From assembly GCF_003591515.1 (NCBI RefSeq), contig NZ_QZCG01000005.1, forward strand, positions 243,562 through 307,561: 64,000 nt of DNA, written 5' to 3'. Numbering within the stretch: the stretch's first letter is position 1; each line of letters starts with the position of its first letter. A program made the position numbers and the translations under genes. Below, in pieces: positions 55,570 to 64,000 of this stretch. A model generated the notes under the pieces. The model saw only the letters and a list, made by a program, of their open reading frames with translations, was not told the DNA's origin and made no database searches. The DNA comes from Paracoccus onubensis (lineage in GTDB: Bacteria; Pseudomonadota; Alphaproteobacteria; Rhodobacterales; Rhodobacteraceae).

Positions 55570-55998
55570 GTGACATCCCTTATCAGATATGCCGTGATCG
55601 CGTTACTCGGCTGTGCGGGCCTGTCCGCCCTGCCGGTTTTCGCGGAGGAAAGGGCGCAGGTGGCTGCCGATGCCGTGGATTGGCAGGCACAACCTGTCCG
55701 GCTGATGATGATCGAGCAGGCGGGCTGCATCTATTGCGCCGCATGGGACCGCGAGATCGGCCCCGGTTTTCCCAAATCCAGCGAAGGGCAGGCCGCTCCA
55801 CTTCTGCGCGTGAATATCGATGGGCCGTGGCCCGATGGTATCGTGCTTGACCGTCGTCCGACCATCACGCCGACCTTCATCCTGCTGCGCGGCGGGATCG
55901 AGCTTGCCCGGCTGGAGGGTTATCCCGGCGATGAATATTTCTATCCCCTGATCGACGAGATGCTGTCCGACGCGGATATCGGAAGGGCCGGGGGGTGA
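55570..55998 (+). CDS. soxS: SoxS-like periplasmic thioredoxin
   Basis: The product has 142 residues with a signal peptide (YAVIALLGCAGLSALPVFAEE). The thioredoxin-like motif EQAGCIYCAAWDREIGP holds the redox pair Cys53 and Cys56, with cis-Pro region TITPTFILLRGG. SoxS of Paracoccus keeps the SoxY cysteine reduced. The start is GTG (55570). It is divergent from soxX, whereas Paracoccus pantotrophus has soxS beside soxR; no soxR is seen here. Confidence 0.85.
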   Translation: MTSLIRYAVIALLGCAGLSALPVFAEERAQVAADAVDWQAQPVRLMMIEQAGCIYCAAWDREIGPGFPKSSEGQAAPLLRVNIDGPWPDGIVLDRRPTITPTFILLRGGIELARLEGYPGDEYFYPLIDEMLSDADIGRAGG

Positions 55999-56129
55999 TC
56001 CTGCCCGGCATCTTTGGGTGAATTGCCCTTGCGGGCGGTGCCGGATATTTGTCGTGAAGAAGCGGCTTTTGTCCGTCACTGGCTTGAGGTAGTGAAAGCG
56101 CGGTAAAACAATATCAGACGGTGACAGAC

Positions 56130-57422
56130 ATGCATGACATTCGCGCCATCCGGGACAACCCCGAAGGTTTCGATGCAGCCCTTGCGCGGCGGGGGCTGGA
56201 GGGCATGTCATCATCGATCCTGTCGCTGGATGCCGAGCGCCGGGCGAAAATCGTCGAGGCCGAGACGGCGAAGGCCGAACAGAACAAGGCCAGCAAAGAG
56301 GTCGGCGCGGCGAAGGCGCGCGGCGATGAGGCCGAATTCGAACGGCTGCGCGCTCTGGTCGCCGAGAAAAAGGCGGATATCGCACGCCTGAACGAAGAAG
56401 CGGGCGAGATGGATGCCCGGCTGCGCGAGCTTTTGATGGGCATTCCGAACCTGCCGCTTGACGATGTGCCCGACGGCAAGGACGAAGAGGATAACGTCGA
56501 ATTGCACCGCTGGGGCAATCCACGCAATTTCGGCTTTACCCCGGTCGAGCATTTCGAGATCGCGGCTGTCCGGCATGGCATGGATTTCGAGACGGCGGCG
56601 AAGCTTTCGGGCAGCCGTTTCGTGTTGCTGAAAGGCGGCGTGGCGCGGCTGCATCGGGCTTTGGCGCAGTTCATGATCGATTTGCATGTGACCCGGCACG
56701 ATCTGGAAGAGACATGGACCCCGGTTCTGGTGCTGGAAGACATGATGACCGGCACCGGGCAGTTGCCGAAATTCGGGGAAGACAGCTATCAGACCCGCGA
56801 GGGCTGGTGGCTGATCCCGACCGCCGAGGTCACGCTGACCAATACCGTACATGGCGATCTTGTCGACCATGCCAGCCTGCCGCGCCGCATGGTCGCGCAT
56901 AGCCAGTGCTTCCGTTCGGAAGCCGGAAGCGCCGGGCGCGACACCTCGGGCATGCTGCGCCAGCATCAGTTCGAGAAGGTCGAGATGGTCTCGGTCACCG
57001 ATGCCGAAACCGGCATGGAGGAGCATGCCCGCATGACCCGCTGCGCCGAGGCCGTGCTTGAGGCGCTTGAACTGCCTTACCGCACGATCGCGCTGTGTAC
57101 CGGCGATATGGGTTTCAGTGCCCGCATCACCCATGACCTTGAGGTCTGGCTGCCCGGTCAGGACAAATACCGCGAGATCAGCAGCGTCAGCTATTGCGGC
57201 GATTTCCAGGCCCGGCGCATGAATGCCCGCTATCGCCCCGAGGGTGGTGGCAAGCCGGAATTCGTCCATACGCTGAACGGCTCGGGCCTTGCGGTGGGGC
57301 GCTCCCTGATCGCGGTTCTGGAGAATGGCCAGCAAGAGGACGGCTCGGTCGAACTGCCCGCCGCGCTGCATCCGTATCTAATGGGCGCCAAGCGGCTGAG
57401 TTCGGAAGGGAAGCTGGTCTGA
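56130..57422 (+). CDS. serS: seryl-tRNA synthetase
   Basis: The product has 430 residues. The N-terminal coiled-coil arm lies at residues 1-105 ([28 protein letters not shown]). Class II motifs: motif 2 [25 protein letters not shown] and motif 3 [16 protein letters not shown]. It charges tRNA-Ser. The ATG at 56130 gives the common [11 protein letters not shown] start; GTG at 56121 is an in-frame alternative. Confidence 0.97.
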   Translation: MHDIRAIRDNPEGFDAALARRGLEGMSSSILSLDAERRAKIVEAETAKAEQNKASKEVGAAKARGDEAEFERLRALVAEKKADIARLNEEAGEMDARLRELLMGIPNLPLDDVPDGKDEEDNVELHRWGNPRNFGFTPVEHFEIAAVRHGMDFETAAKLSGSRFVLLKGGVARLHRALAQFMIDLHVTRHDLEETWTPVLVLEDMMTGTGQLPKFGEDSYQTREGWWLIPTAEVTLTNTVHGDLVDHASLPRRMVAHSQCFRSEAGSAGRDTSGMLRQHQFEKVEMVSVTDAETGMEEHARMTRCAEAVLEALELPYRTIALCTGDMGFSARITHDLEVWLPGQDKYREISSVSYCGDFQARRMNARYRPEGGGKPEFVHTLNGSGLAVGRSLIAVLENGQQEDGSVELPAALHPYLMGAKRLSSEGKLV

Positions 57423-57640
57423 ACGGTGGTGGTTCTGTGTCGGGGTTAGGGGCATCAAGTAGGCAATGCGGCTTGCTATGTGCTTAGACCGCAGGGTGGA
57501 CGGAGTCCCGTTCTGCGATCAAAAAGATAAGTATCTGCAGCCTTGAGAAAATTGATATCTCCAGTGCGACCAAATATTTTTAGATCAACAAGCAGGTCAC
57601 TGATCGAGAACTGCTGATCGTTACCAAAGGTTAATTTTTC

Positions 57641-58108
57641 ATGTTTCCATTGCCGACAAGTTTTTCTGATTTTCTGGGACAGAGCTTAAAGACGCTACCC
57701 TACCTCGCCGTCATACTCGGATTGCTGTTCTTCAGCACGGGTGCGTGGCAGGTCAATTCATCTTCCAGTTTCTCCGAAGTCGCAGATAAAGTCGAAGCTT
57801 TGGTGATCAAAATTGATGAAAAGGAAGGCGAAAATAGCATAGTATACAGGCCTACGTTTGAGATCGCAGTGGCGGGCGGAAATCCAGTTCGTTATTCTGG
57901 AAACACATGGATATCGCCAAAACCACATGATGTAGGCGATGTCGTATCAGCCGGGTTCGATCCAGAAACCGGGGTAATCCTCAGCGATGCTATGCTGGCT
58001 CAAACGCAATATATGGGCCGTATATTTATGACTGTCGGCGCTGCAACTTTTGTTCTTGGCGCAGGTTTTTTTGCTTGGCGAAGGTTTTCCGGCAGAGCAC
58101 GTACCTAA
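57641..58108 (+). CDS. DUF3592 domain membrane protein
   Basis: The product has 155 residues. A membrane segment at each end (YLAVILGLLFFSTGAW; FMTVGAATFVLGAGFFAW) encloses a periplasmic beta domain with KVEALVIKIDEKEGENSIVYRPTFEIAVAGG and VGDVVSAGFDPETG, matching DUF3592. The gene and the 218-base upstream region are AT-richer than the flanking core genes. AAAGG lies upstream of the ATG. Function unknown. Confidence 0.82.
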   Translation: MFPLPTSFSDFLGQSLKTLPYLAVILGLLFFSTGAWQVNSSSSFSEVADKVEALVIKIDEKEGENSIVYRPTFEIAVAGGNPVRYSGNTWISPKPHDVGDVVSAGFDPETGVILSDAMLAQTQYMGRIFMTVGAATFVLGAGFFAWRRFSGRART

Positions 58109-58208
58109 GGCATGACCACTGCTTCCTATCCTATGGAAAACTGGGCATCCATCAGTTCGTATAACGTCTCAGGCACAACAGTGACGGCGCTCGAAAGCTT
58201 CCTCTCCC

Positions 58209-59693
58209 TCACCCGCCCTTGGGCTTCTGCCGGTTCTTGTGCTTGGACAAGGCCCCTGACTGGCTGATCTTGTTCGCCTTGGCGCGGTAAGGGTTATCCT
58301 TGCCCTGATCGCGGAAGAACAGCCGGATCGGGGTGCCGGGCAGGTCGAAATCCGTGCGCAACCCGTTCACCAGATACCGCTGATAGGCGTCCGGGATCTT
58401 GTCGGTATGGGTCGCCTTGACGATGAATGCCGGCGGGCGTGTCTTGACTTGCGTCATGTAGCGCAGCCGGATCCGGCGGCCACCGGGGGCCGGGGGCGGA
58501 TGGCTTTCGGTCATCACCTCAAGCCAGCGGTTCAGCCGCGCCGTGGAAATCCGGCGGTTCCAGACCTCATGCGCCTTCAGCACAGCCGCATGCAGCCGGT
58601 CCAGACCCTTGCCCGTTCGCGCCGAAACCGTCACCAGCGGAGCGCCCTTCAGTTGCGGCAGCAAGCGTTCGAAATTCGCGCGAAGCTCGTTCAGCTTATG
58701 CGGCTTGTCGTCCTCGAGATCCCATTTATTCGCGGCCACGACCACAGCGCGGCCCTCGGATTCGGCGAAATCGGCGATACGCAGATCCTGCTGCTCGAAG
58801 GGGATGGCGACGTCCAGAAGCACGACGACGACCTCGGCAAAGCGCACGGCGCGCAGCCCGTCGGCCACGGACAGCTTTTCGACCTTGTCCGTCACCTTGG
58901 CGCGTTTGCGCATTCCCGCCGTGTCGAAGATCCGCATGGGCGTGCCCATGAATTCACTCGTCACGCTGATGGAATCGCGGGTGATGCCAGCCTCGGGGCC
59001 GGTCAGTAGCCGATCCTCGCCGATGATCTTGTTGATCAGCGTCGATTTTCCGGCATTGGGTCGCCCGATCACCGCCAGTTGCAGGGGGCGCTTCGCGGAG
59101 GGCCGCCAATCTTCGGCAGCCTCGCCGGTCTCGGCCTCTTCCTCGGTCAGTTCGACTTCGGTGGCGGCCTCGATCGGCGCCGGACGTTCGGCATCGACGA
59201 AATCCGCCAGCGGCGCAAGCACGCGATAAAGATCGTCCATCCCCTCGCCATGTTCGGCCGAGATACGCAGCGGCTCACCCAACCCGAGCGCATAGGCCTC
59301 AAGCGCGCCCGCCTCTCCGGCATGTCCTTCGGCCTTGTTGGCGGCAAGGATCACATGGCGGGCGCGGCGGCGCAGGATCTCGGCGAAATATTCATCCGCC
59401 GCCGTCACGCCGGCGCGGGCATCGACGACGAACAGGCAGATATCGGCCTCGTCCACGGCGCGTTCGGTCAGGCGGCGCATCCGGCCCTGAAGGCTGTCGT
59501 CATCGGCCATCTCCAGCCCGGCGGAATCGATCACCACGAAACGCAGATCGCCCAGCCTGCCCGCGCCTTCGCGCAGGTCGCGGGTCACGCCCGGCTGATC
59601 GTCGACCAGCGCAAGCCGCTTGCCGACCAGCCGGTTGAACAGCGTCGATTTGCCGACATTGGGCCGGCCGACGATGGCGAGGGTAAAGCTCAT
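58209..59693 (-). CDS. der: ribosome-associated GTPase Der (EngA)
   Basis: The product has 494 residues. It has two tandem GTPase domains, with P-loops GRPNVGKST near residue 8 and GRPNAGKST near 215, NKxD motifs (NKAEG, NKWDLED) and the C-terminal KH-like domain. An acidic linker ([17 protein letters not shown]) joins the two. Der is needed for 50S assembly. Its ATG overlaps the bamB stop by four bases. Confidence 0.97.
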   Translation of the reverse strand: MSFTLAIVGRPNVGKSTLFNRLVGKRLALVDDQPGVTRDLREGAGRLGDLRFVVIDSAGLEMADDDSLQGRMRRLTERAVDEADICLFVVDARAGVTAADEYFAEILRRRARHVILAANKAEGHAGEAGALEAYALGLGEPLRISAEHGEGMDDLYRVLAPLADFVDAERPAPIEAATEVELTEEEAETGEAAEDWRPSAKRPLQLAVIGRPNAGKSTLINKIIGEDRLLTGPEAGITRDSISVTSEFMGTPMRIFDTAGMRKRAKVTDKVEKLSVADGLRAVRFAEVVVVLLDVAIPFEQQDLRIADFAESEGRAVVVAANKWDLEDDKPHKLNELRANFERLLPQLKGAPLVTVSARTGKGLDRLHAAVLKAHEVWNRRISTARLNRWLEVMTESHPPPAPGGRRIRLRYMTQVKTRPPAFIVKATHTDKIPDAYQRYLVNGLRTDFDLPGTPIRLFFRDQGKDNPYRAKANKISQSGALSKHKNRQKPKGG

Positions 59694-61015
59694 CTGTAAG
59701 CGTGCAATTGTCCGCCGCGCGAGACGACGAACAAAGTCTGCCCCGCGACGACCGGAGCGGTTGCCGCACCGCCGGGAATCTCGGCCTGCCCGACCAGCTG
59801 CCCCGAAGCCGGATCGAAGGCGCGCAGCACCCCGTCGGTCGAGGCGACGAACAGCCGCCCCCCGGCCAGAATCGGGCCGTAGCTAGCATAGATGCGATCC
59901 TGTTTCTTGACCCTCTCGTCGGTATAGTAGGGCAGCGGCACCCGCCAGATCAGGCCGCCGGTCGCCGCGTCCAGCCGGATCAGTTCGGCCTGGTCATTGA
60001 CCGCAAAGACCGAGCCGCCGGCGACCACGACCGGCCCGTTCGCACCATCGCGCGAGGTCCAGTTCCGCATGCCGGTTGCCATATCGACCGCGTCGATCCG
60101 GCCCGAAGAGGTGCCGCCATAGACTGCCCCGCCCGAGATCACCGGATCGCCGGTCAGATCGCGGATCGTGGCGATTGCCCGTCCGGGGCGGGTTCCGGCG
60201 ACCTGCGCGGACCACAGTGTTGCCCCGGAGTCGGTATCCACGCCCAGAAGCTGCCCCGAGGTGAAGGGGAAGACGACCGTGCCACCCTGAACCGCAGGCG
60301 CGGATACGCCCATGACACCGGCGTTGGAAGGGGTGCCGGATGTCTGCCACAGAACCTTGCCATCCGAGGCGCGAACCGCCCAGCCGATATTATTGCGCGC
60401 CGCGACATAGACCGTGCCGTTCTGCACTGCAGGGCCACCTCCGATGGCGGCATCCACCCGTTGCCGCCACAGGATACCGCCCGAAGCGGCATCAAGCGCC
60501 ACAAGTTCGCCAAAGCCGGTTGTCGCAAAGACACGCCCGCCCTCATATGCCAGCCCCCCGCCCGAGGCGCTGTTGGGATTATCGCCCTGCGGGGTTACAT
60601 TGGTCGACCATGCGGTGCCGCCCGAAAGCGCGGTCGCGGTCACGGTCGAGCGGCTGTCCAGTGTGAAGACACGTCCACCCGCCACGATCGGATCGGCAGT
60701 GATCCTATGGCGGCGGTCGTCGCCCTGCCCGATATTCGCCGAGAAGATGCGGCTGGTCCCGGCGGCAAGCGAGACATGTCCCGGCTCATGCGCGGCATTG
60801 CCTCCGCGATGGGTCCATTCGCCATTCACCCGAGGCGAGGCCAGCGAAAGCGCGGTCGAGCTTACAGCGGCATTGCCTTCGACCGCGGGGCCGTCGGGCG
60901 ATGTCACCGCCAGCGGATCAAGCCGCTCGCCGGCAAGGATGATTTCCTTTTCTCCACAGGCGGTCAAAGTCGCCATGGCGGCAAGCGCGATGGTCAGTTT
61001 CAGCGTGGCGGTCAT
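59690..61015 (-). CDS. bamB: outer-membrane assembly lipoprotein BamB
   Basis: The product has 441 residues with a lipobox ([14 protein letters not shown]). PQQ-like propeller repeats follow ([60 protein letters not shown]). BamB is the scaffold of the BAM complex. The start at 61015 follows GGGAGGGAC. The order yfgM-bamB-der is a common core operon. Confidence 0.94.
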   Translation of the reverse strand: MTATLKLTIALAAMATLTACGEKEIILAGERLDPLAVTSPDGPAVEGNAAVSSTALSLASPRVNGEWTHRGGNAAHEPGHVSLAAGTSRIFSANIGQGDDRRHRITADPIVAGGRVFTLDSRSTVTATALSGGTAWSTNVTPQGDNPNSASGGGLAYEGGRVFATTGFGELVALDAASGGILWRQRVDAAIGGGPAVQNGTVYVAARNNIGWAVRASDGKVLWQTSGTPSNAGVMGVSAPAVQGGTVVFPFTSGQLLGVDTDSGATLWSAQVAGTRPGRAIATIRDLTGDPVISGGAVYGGTSSGRIDAVDMATGMRNWTSRDGANGPVVVAGGSVFAVNDQAELIRLDAATGGLIWRVPLPYYTDERVKKQDRIYASYGPILAGGRLFVASTDGVLRAFDPASGQLVGQAEIPGGAATAPVVAGQTLFVVSRGGQLHAYR

Positions 61016-61066
61016 GCTTGTCCCTCCCTTGTCTTTCATCATTTGCCGTCCGGTCATCATACAGGC

Positions 61067-61729
61067 TCATTCACCCGGAACGGAGGACTCGGGTTCGCCG
61101 GTCAACACGATCATCATCTCGGAAAGGCGCTGGCGCAAGGCTTCACTCAGCCCCTCTTTCTGCTGAATCTGCCGAATCAGGGTGATTGCATCCTCTTCCC
61201 GATCCGCTTCCAGCAGCGCGATCGCTTTTTGTTCCAGCGCAAGCAATTCGAAAGGCGCACCGGTCCGGGACAGATGGGTCAGGATCTGGTCCTTTTCCGC
61301 GGCATCCATCGACGATCCGGTCAGCATCACCAATTTCAGTTGCGCAAGTTCCTTCAGCACGCCATCCGATTCGCTGTCCTCGGCCAAGGTCCGCACGGCT
61401 TCAACCGCGGCATCCGTTCCGCCGGATTCGGCCCATTCGCCTGCCGCAAGCAGCGTGCCAAGCGCCTTGCGCTCGTTGGAACCATCCGGATCGACCTTGG
61501 TCAGTGCGGCCGGATCGCCGGATGCCTGCGCGGCAAGGATCGCGTCGCCCCATGCCCGGGCCTCCTGGCGTTCACGCGATAATGACCATTCCCGCCATAT
61601 CGCGCCGCCCACGATGCCCAGAATGACCAGGATCGCGATCCAGCCATAGCGGCGGAACAATCCGAACAGCTTGTCGCGGCGCAGCTCGTCTGTCACCTCG
61701 TTAAAGAAGCTGTCGTTCTGATTAGCCAT
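61067..61729 (-). CDS. YfgM-like TPR membrane protein
   Basis: The product has 220 residues. A membrane segment (GWIAILVILGIVGGAIW) near residue 30 precedes TPR-like helices with an acidic tail, matching the TPR_21/YfgM family, an ancillary factor of the SecYEG translocon and BAM. It lies 51 bases before bamB on the same strand. The start at 61729 follows AAGGTG. Confidence 0.88.
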   Translation of the reverse strand: MANQNDSFFNEVTDELRRDKLFGLFRRYGWIAILVILGIVGGAIWREWSLSRERQEARAWGDAILAAQASGDPAALTKVDPDGSNERKALGTLLAAGEWAESGGTDAAVEAVRTLAEDSESDGVLKELAQLKLVMLTGSSMDAAEKDQILTHLSRTGAPFELLALEQKAIALLEADREEDAITLIRQIQQKEGLSEALRQRLSEMMIVLTGEPESSVPGE

Positions 61730-61860
61730 GAGGCACCTTGCTTTTGTCTTTTCCTTGCAGTTCGTCTTATACTGCGTGAAAGGCAATTGCCAATGCCGAC
61801 CGGAACAGCAATCCTGTCCGGAATATTTGTCGGGAAGTTCAGGGTTACGGAGCAAGGTTC

Positions 61861-62841
61861 ATGTTTGATCAATATTCGATGCATCTCATGTCATGGTGGG
61901 CCCTGTTCGGCCTTACGCTGACGCTTGGCATCAGCCTGAGCGATGATGACGACAATAACAGTTCATCGCCCGGCCCCGATCCCGTGCCCGAACCGTTTCA
62001 GGGCCGAGAGGATTTCGACCCTAACGCATATGACGAAATCTGGGTCGGCGGCAGCGACGGCGACGCCCTGACGGCTGACAGGGATGTCTCTCATGCCATG
62101 GCGGGGCTGGGGGGAAACGATACCCTGACCGGGTCGTATGAGCGTGACTATATCCTTGGCGGCGCCGGCGATGATGAGATCATGTCGCGTCTGGACAGCG
62201 ATATCGTCTATGCCGGGGATGGAAATGATTTCGTGAATTCCGGCTGGCAGAATGATTTCGTCTCGGGCGGTCGCGGAGATGACACGATCAACGGGCTTTA
62301 TGGCAATGACGCTCTTCTGGGCGATGAGGGGAACGACCAGATCATCGGATTCGACGGGCTGGATACGATCGACGGCGGTGCGGGCAACGATACGCTGAGC
62401 GGTTTCAAAACCGGTCAGGCAGCCGTCAGCAACGAGGCCAATGCCGATGCAGATGGTGCGGATATTCTGATTGGCGGGGATGGCGATGACGAATTGTGGC
62501 TTGCCGCCGCCGATACCGGCGCAGGCGGCGAAGGGGCGGACACATTCATAACCGATCATCGCTTCGGCATTGATGAAGGCAGCGCCATTATTTCGGACTA
62601 CAATGCCGATGAGGATCAGATCTACCTGCTGGTCGATCCCACGCCCGAGGGTGAGGAGCCGCCGGAGATCACTCAGAATGTCAGTGAAAACGGTGAAGAT
62701 CGGCTTATTCTGGTCAACGGTGTCGAAGTGGCGCAGGTGACCGGGGCTGGCGCAGGGGATGATCTGGATATCCAGACCGTGACCGAGTTCCCGTCCGAGG
62801 ATGAGCCGCAACCGGAAGAGCAGCCGGTTCCCGTGGCCTGA
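61861..62841 (+). CDS. RTX-type calcium-binding protein with N-terminal membrane segment
   Basis: The product has 326 residues. A hydrophobic segment (HLMSWWALFGLTLTLGISL, residues 8-26) is followed by an acidic stretch DDDDNNSS and a proline-rich linker. Then seven RTX-like nonapeptides follow (GLGGNDTLTGS, GGAGDDEIM, AGDGNDFVNS, GGRGDDTING, GDEGNDQIIG, GGAGNDTLSG, GGDGDDELWL). A beta domain and an acidic, proline-rich tail (EFPSEDEPQPEEQP) close the protein. The RTX turns bind calcium. The N-terminal segment could be an anchor rather than a cleaved signal. Function unknown. Confidence 0.85.
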   Translation: MFDQYSMHLMSWWALFGLTLTLGISLSDDDDNNSSSPGPDPVPEPFQGREDFDPNAYDEIWVGGSDGDALTADRDVSHAMAGLGGNDTLTGSYERDYILGGAGDDEIMSRLDSDIVYAGDGNDFVNSGWQNDFVSGGRGDDTINGLYGNDALLGDEGNDQIIGFDGLDTIDGGAGNDTLSGFKTGQAAVSNEANADADGADILIGGDGDDELWLAAADTGAGGEGADTFITDHRFGIDEGSAIISDYNADEDQIYLLVDPTPEGEEPPEITQNVSENGEDRLILVNGVEVAQVTGAGAGDDLDIQTVTEFPSEDEPQPEEQPVPVA

Positions 62842-62861
62842 CGCAAACCGGGTGTTGCGCG

Positions 62862-64000
62862 CTACTCTGCCGGAAGCGATTGCGGCTTGTCATCCTTGGC
62901 CAGTGCCTTGTCATCGGGGCGGAGCCTGACGCCCTCGATCAGCACATAGATGACCGGTGTCAGCAAAAGCGTCAGTATGAATGCAAGGCTAAGGCCGCCG
63001 ACGATGACCGCCCCGATGGCGCGGCGGCTTTCTGCCCCCGCCCCGGTGGCCAGCGCAAGGGGGACCGCGCCCAGAACCGTTGCGATCGTGGTCATCATCA
63101 CCGGGCGCAGGCGCGTGACTGCGCCTTCCCGCGCGGCGTCGCGCAGGGAATGCCCTTCGGCGCGAAGCTGGTTCGAGAATTCCACGATCAGAATGCCGTT
63201 CTTGGCCATGATCCCGATCAGCAGGATCATCCCCACCTGCGAAAAGATATTGATCGACATGCCGGTGATCAAAAGCGTCACCGCCGCGCCCGCCAGCCCC
63301 AAAGGCACCGTCAGCATGATGGTCAGGGGCGAGCGGAAGCTTTCGAATTGCGCCGCCAGCACAAGGAACACGATGGCAAGCGCCATGGCAAAGACCGTCG
63401 CCACCCCGCCTGAGGATTCAAGATAATTCCGCGCTTGTCCCTTCCATGAAAGCGCGGCGCCTGCAGGCAATCCGGCGGTCGCTTCCTGCACGGCGCGCAT
63501 GCCGGTCGCAAGATCGGTGCCTTCGGGCAGGTCAGCCTGCATCTCGACCGAAATCAGCCGGTCGTAGCGGTTGATCTCGGGCGCGGTCGCGCCGGTACTG
63601 ATCGAGGCAAAGGCCGCAAGCGGGATCAGATCGCCGCGATCATTGCGCAACTGCACCGAAAGCATATCCTCGACCGAATCGCGATCCTCGGGGGCGGCTT
63701 GCAGGACGACGGGATATTGCCTGCTGTCCGAACTGTATTCCCCGACCGAGCGCGACGCGAACAGAACCTGCAGGGTCTGTGCGATGGATTGCGAGGTAAG
63801 GCCCAGATCCTGCGCGCGGGCCCGGTCTATATGCAAATTGGCCCCCGGCTGGTTCGCCGAGTAATTCACCTCGACCGCGGCGAGTCTGGGATCCTCTTCC
63901 AGCACGCTTGCGACCTGATTGGCCCATTCCTCGGCCCGGCTGATATCCGGCGCGCTCAGCATCCAGCTGATATTGCCTTGCGATCCCCGCATCCCCAGCC
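62862..64000 (-). CDS. RND efflux pump permease, C-terminal part (runs off the window)
   Basis: About 379 residues of the C-terminal half are visible; the gene continues past the right edge. The region contains the second porter domain (EINRYDRLISVEMQADLPEGTDLATGMRAVQEATAGLPAG) and the last six membrane segments (FLVLAAQFESFRSPLTIMLTVPLGLAGAAVTLL, IGIMAKNGILIVEFSNQLRAEGHSLRDAAREGA, RLRPVMMTTIATVLGAVPLALATGAGAESRRAIG). This is the HAE1/AcrB type, which exports drugs with proton energy. It converges with the RTX gene. Confidence 0.92.
   Translation of the reverse strand, partial: LGMRGSQGNISWMLSAPDISRAEEWANQVASVLEEDPRLAAVEVNYSANQPGANLHIDRARAQDLGLTSQSIAQTLQVLFASRSVGEYSSDSRQYPVVLQAAPEDRDSVEDMLSVQLRNDRGDLIPLAAFASISTGATAPEINRYDRLISVEMQADLPEGTDLATGMRAVQEATAGLPAGAALSWKGQARNYLESSGGVATVFAMALAIVFLVLAAQFESFRSPLTIMLTVPLGLAGAAVTLLITGMSINIFSQVGMILLIGIMAKNGILIVEFSNQLRAEGHSLRDAAREGAVTRLRPVMMTTIATVLGAVPLALATGAGAESRRAIGAVIVGGLSLAFILTLLLTPVIYVLIEGVRLRPDDKALAKDDKPQSLPAE

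Overview
The window looks like a chromosomal segment of a high-GC alphaproteobacterium of the Rhodobacteraceae, probably Paracoccus or a close relative. I base this on the codon use, on a sox thiosulfate-oxidation cluster of Rhodobacteraceae type, on Hint-domain and RTX proteins of the kind common in that family, and on a GC-rich stem-loop plus a CCCCCGAGGTATTT block that appears twice downstream of genes. Core genes (serS, der, bamB, a YfgM-like gene, two tRNAs) lie in the right part. The left 45 kb is mostly accessory transport, catabolic and stress functions. No transposase, integrase, rRNA or CRISPR array was seen.

Layout. 0.1-2.2 kb: HxlR regulator divergent from a VOC protein and a DUF899 thioredoxin-like protein. 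2.3-13.2 kb: a C-P lyase (phosphonate) cluster on the minus strand, phnF-G-H-I-J-K-L-M then phnC-D-E-E and a hexapeptide acetyltransferase. Its PhnJ keeps only one of the four C-terminal cysteines of the radical-SAM enzyme, and its PhnI and PhnG are also off-type; this is the most interesting part of the window. 13.7-15.1 kb: M20 dipeptidase. 15.2-21.4 kb: siderophore uptake (TonB receptor plus an ABC importer whose four genes overlap stop to start). 21.7-29.6 kb: membrane PQQ glucose dehydrogenase, Abhydrolase_9 membrane hydrolase, secreted GDSL esterase, MFS exporter and a divergent LysR. 29.8-38.0 kb: small regulated stress or detoxification units (MarR-GNAT/EamA/thioesterase; ketopantoate-reductase-like; ArsR/SRPBCC; OhrR/Ohr; membrane protein; SDR/AraC). 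38.2-45.5 kb: tRNA-Ser, then a LysR-regulated tripartite tricarboxylate-type transporter with 3-dehydroshikimate dehydratase and shikimate dehydrogenase, then tRNA-Val. 45.5-51.1 kb: histidine phosphatase, periplasmic 5'-nucleotidase, and a large chimeric beta-repeat/Hint protein with an AT-rich N-terminal part. 51.3-56.0 kb: soxXYZAB plus a divergent soxS-like thioredoxin, without soxCD. 56.1-64.0 kb: serS, DUF3592 protein, der-bamB-yfgM operon, RTX protein and the end of an RND pump.

How the genes work together. The phn genes would import and process organophosphonates, if the altered PhnJ is catalytic. The TTT/quiC/aroE operon would import a shikimate-type compound and convert it to protocatechuate. 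The sox genes oxidise thiosulfate in the periplasm, probably incompletely unless soxCD is elsewhere. The iron-uptake operon has no biosynthetic genes beside it, so it may take up a xenosiderophore.
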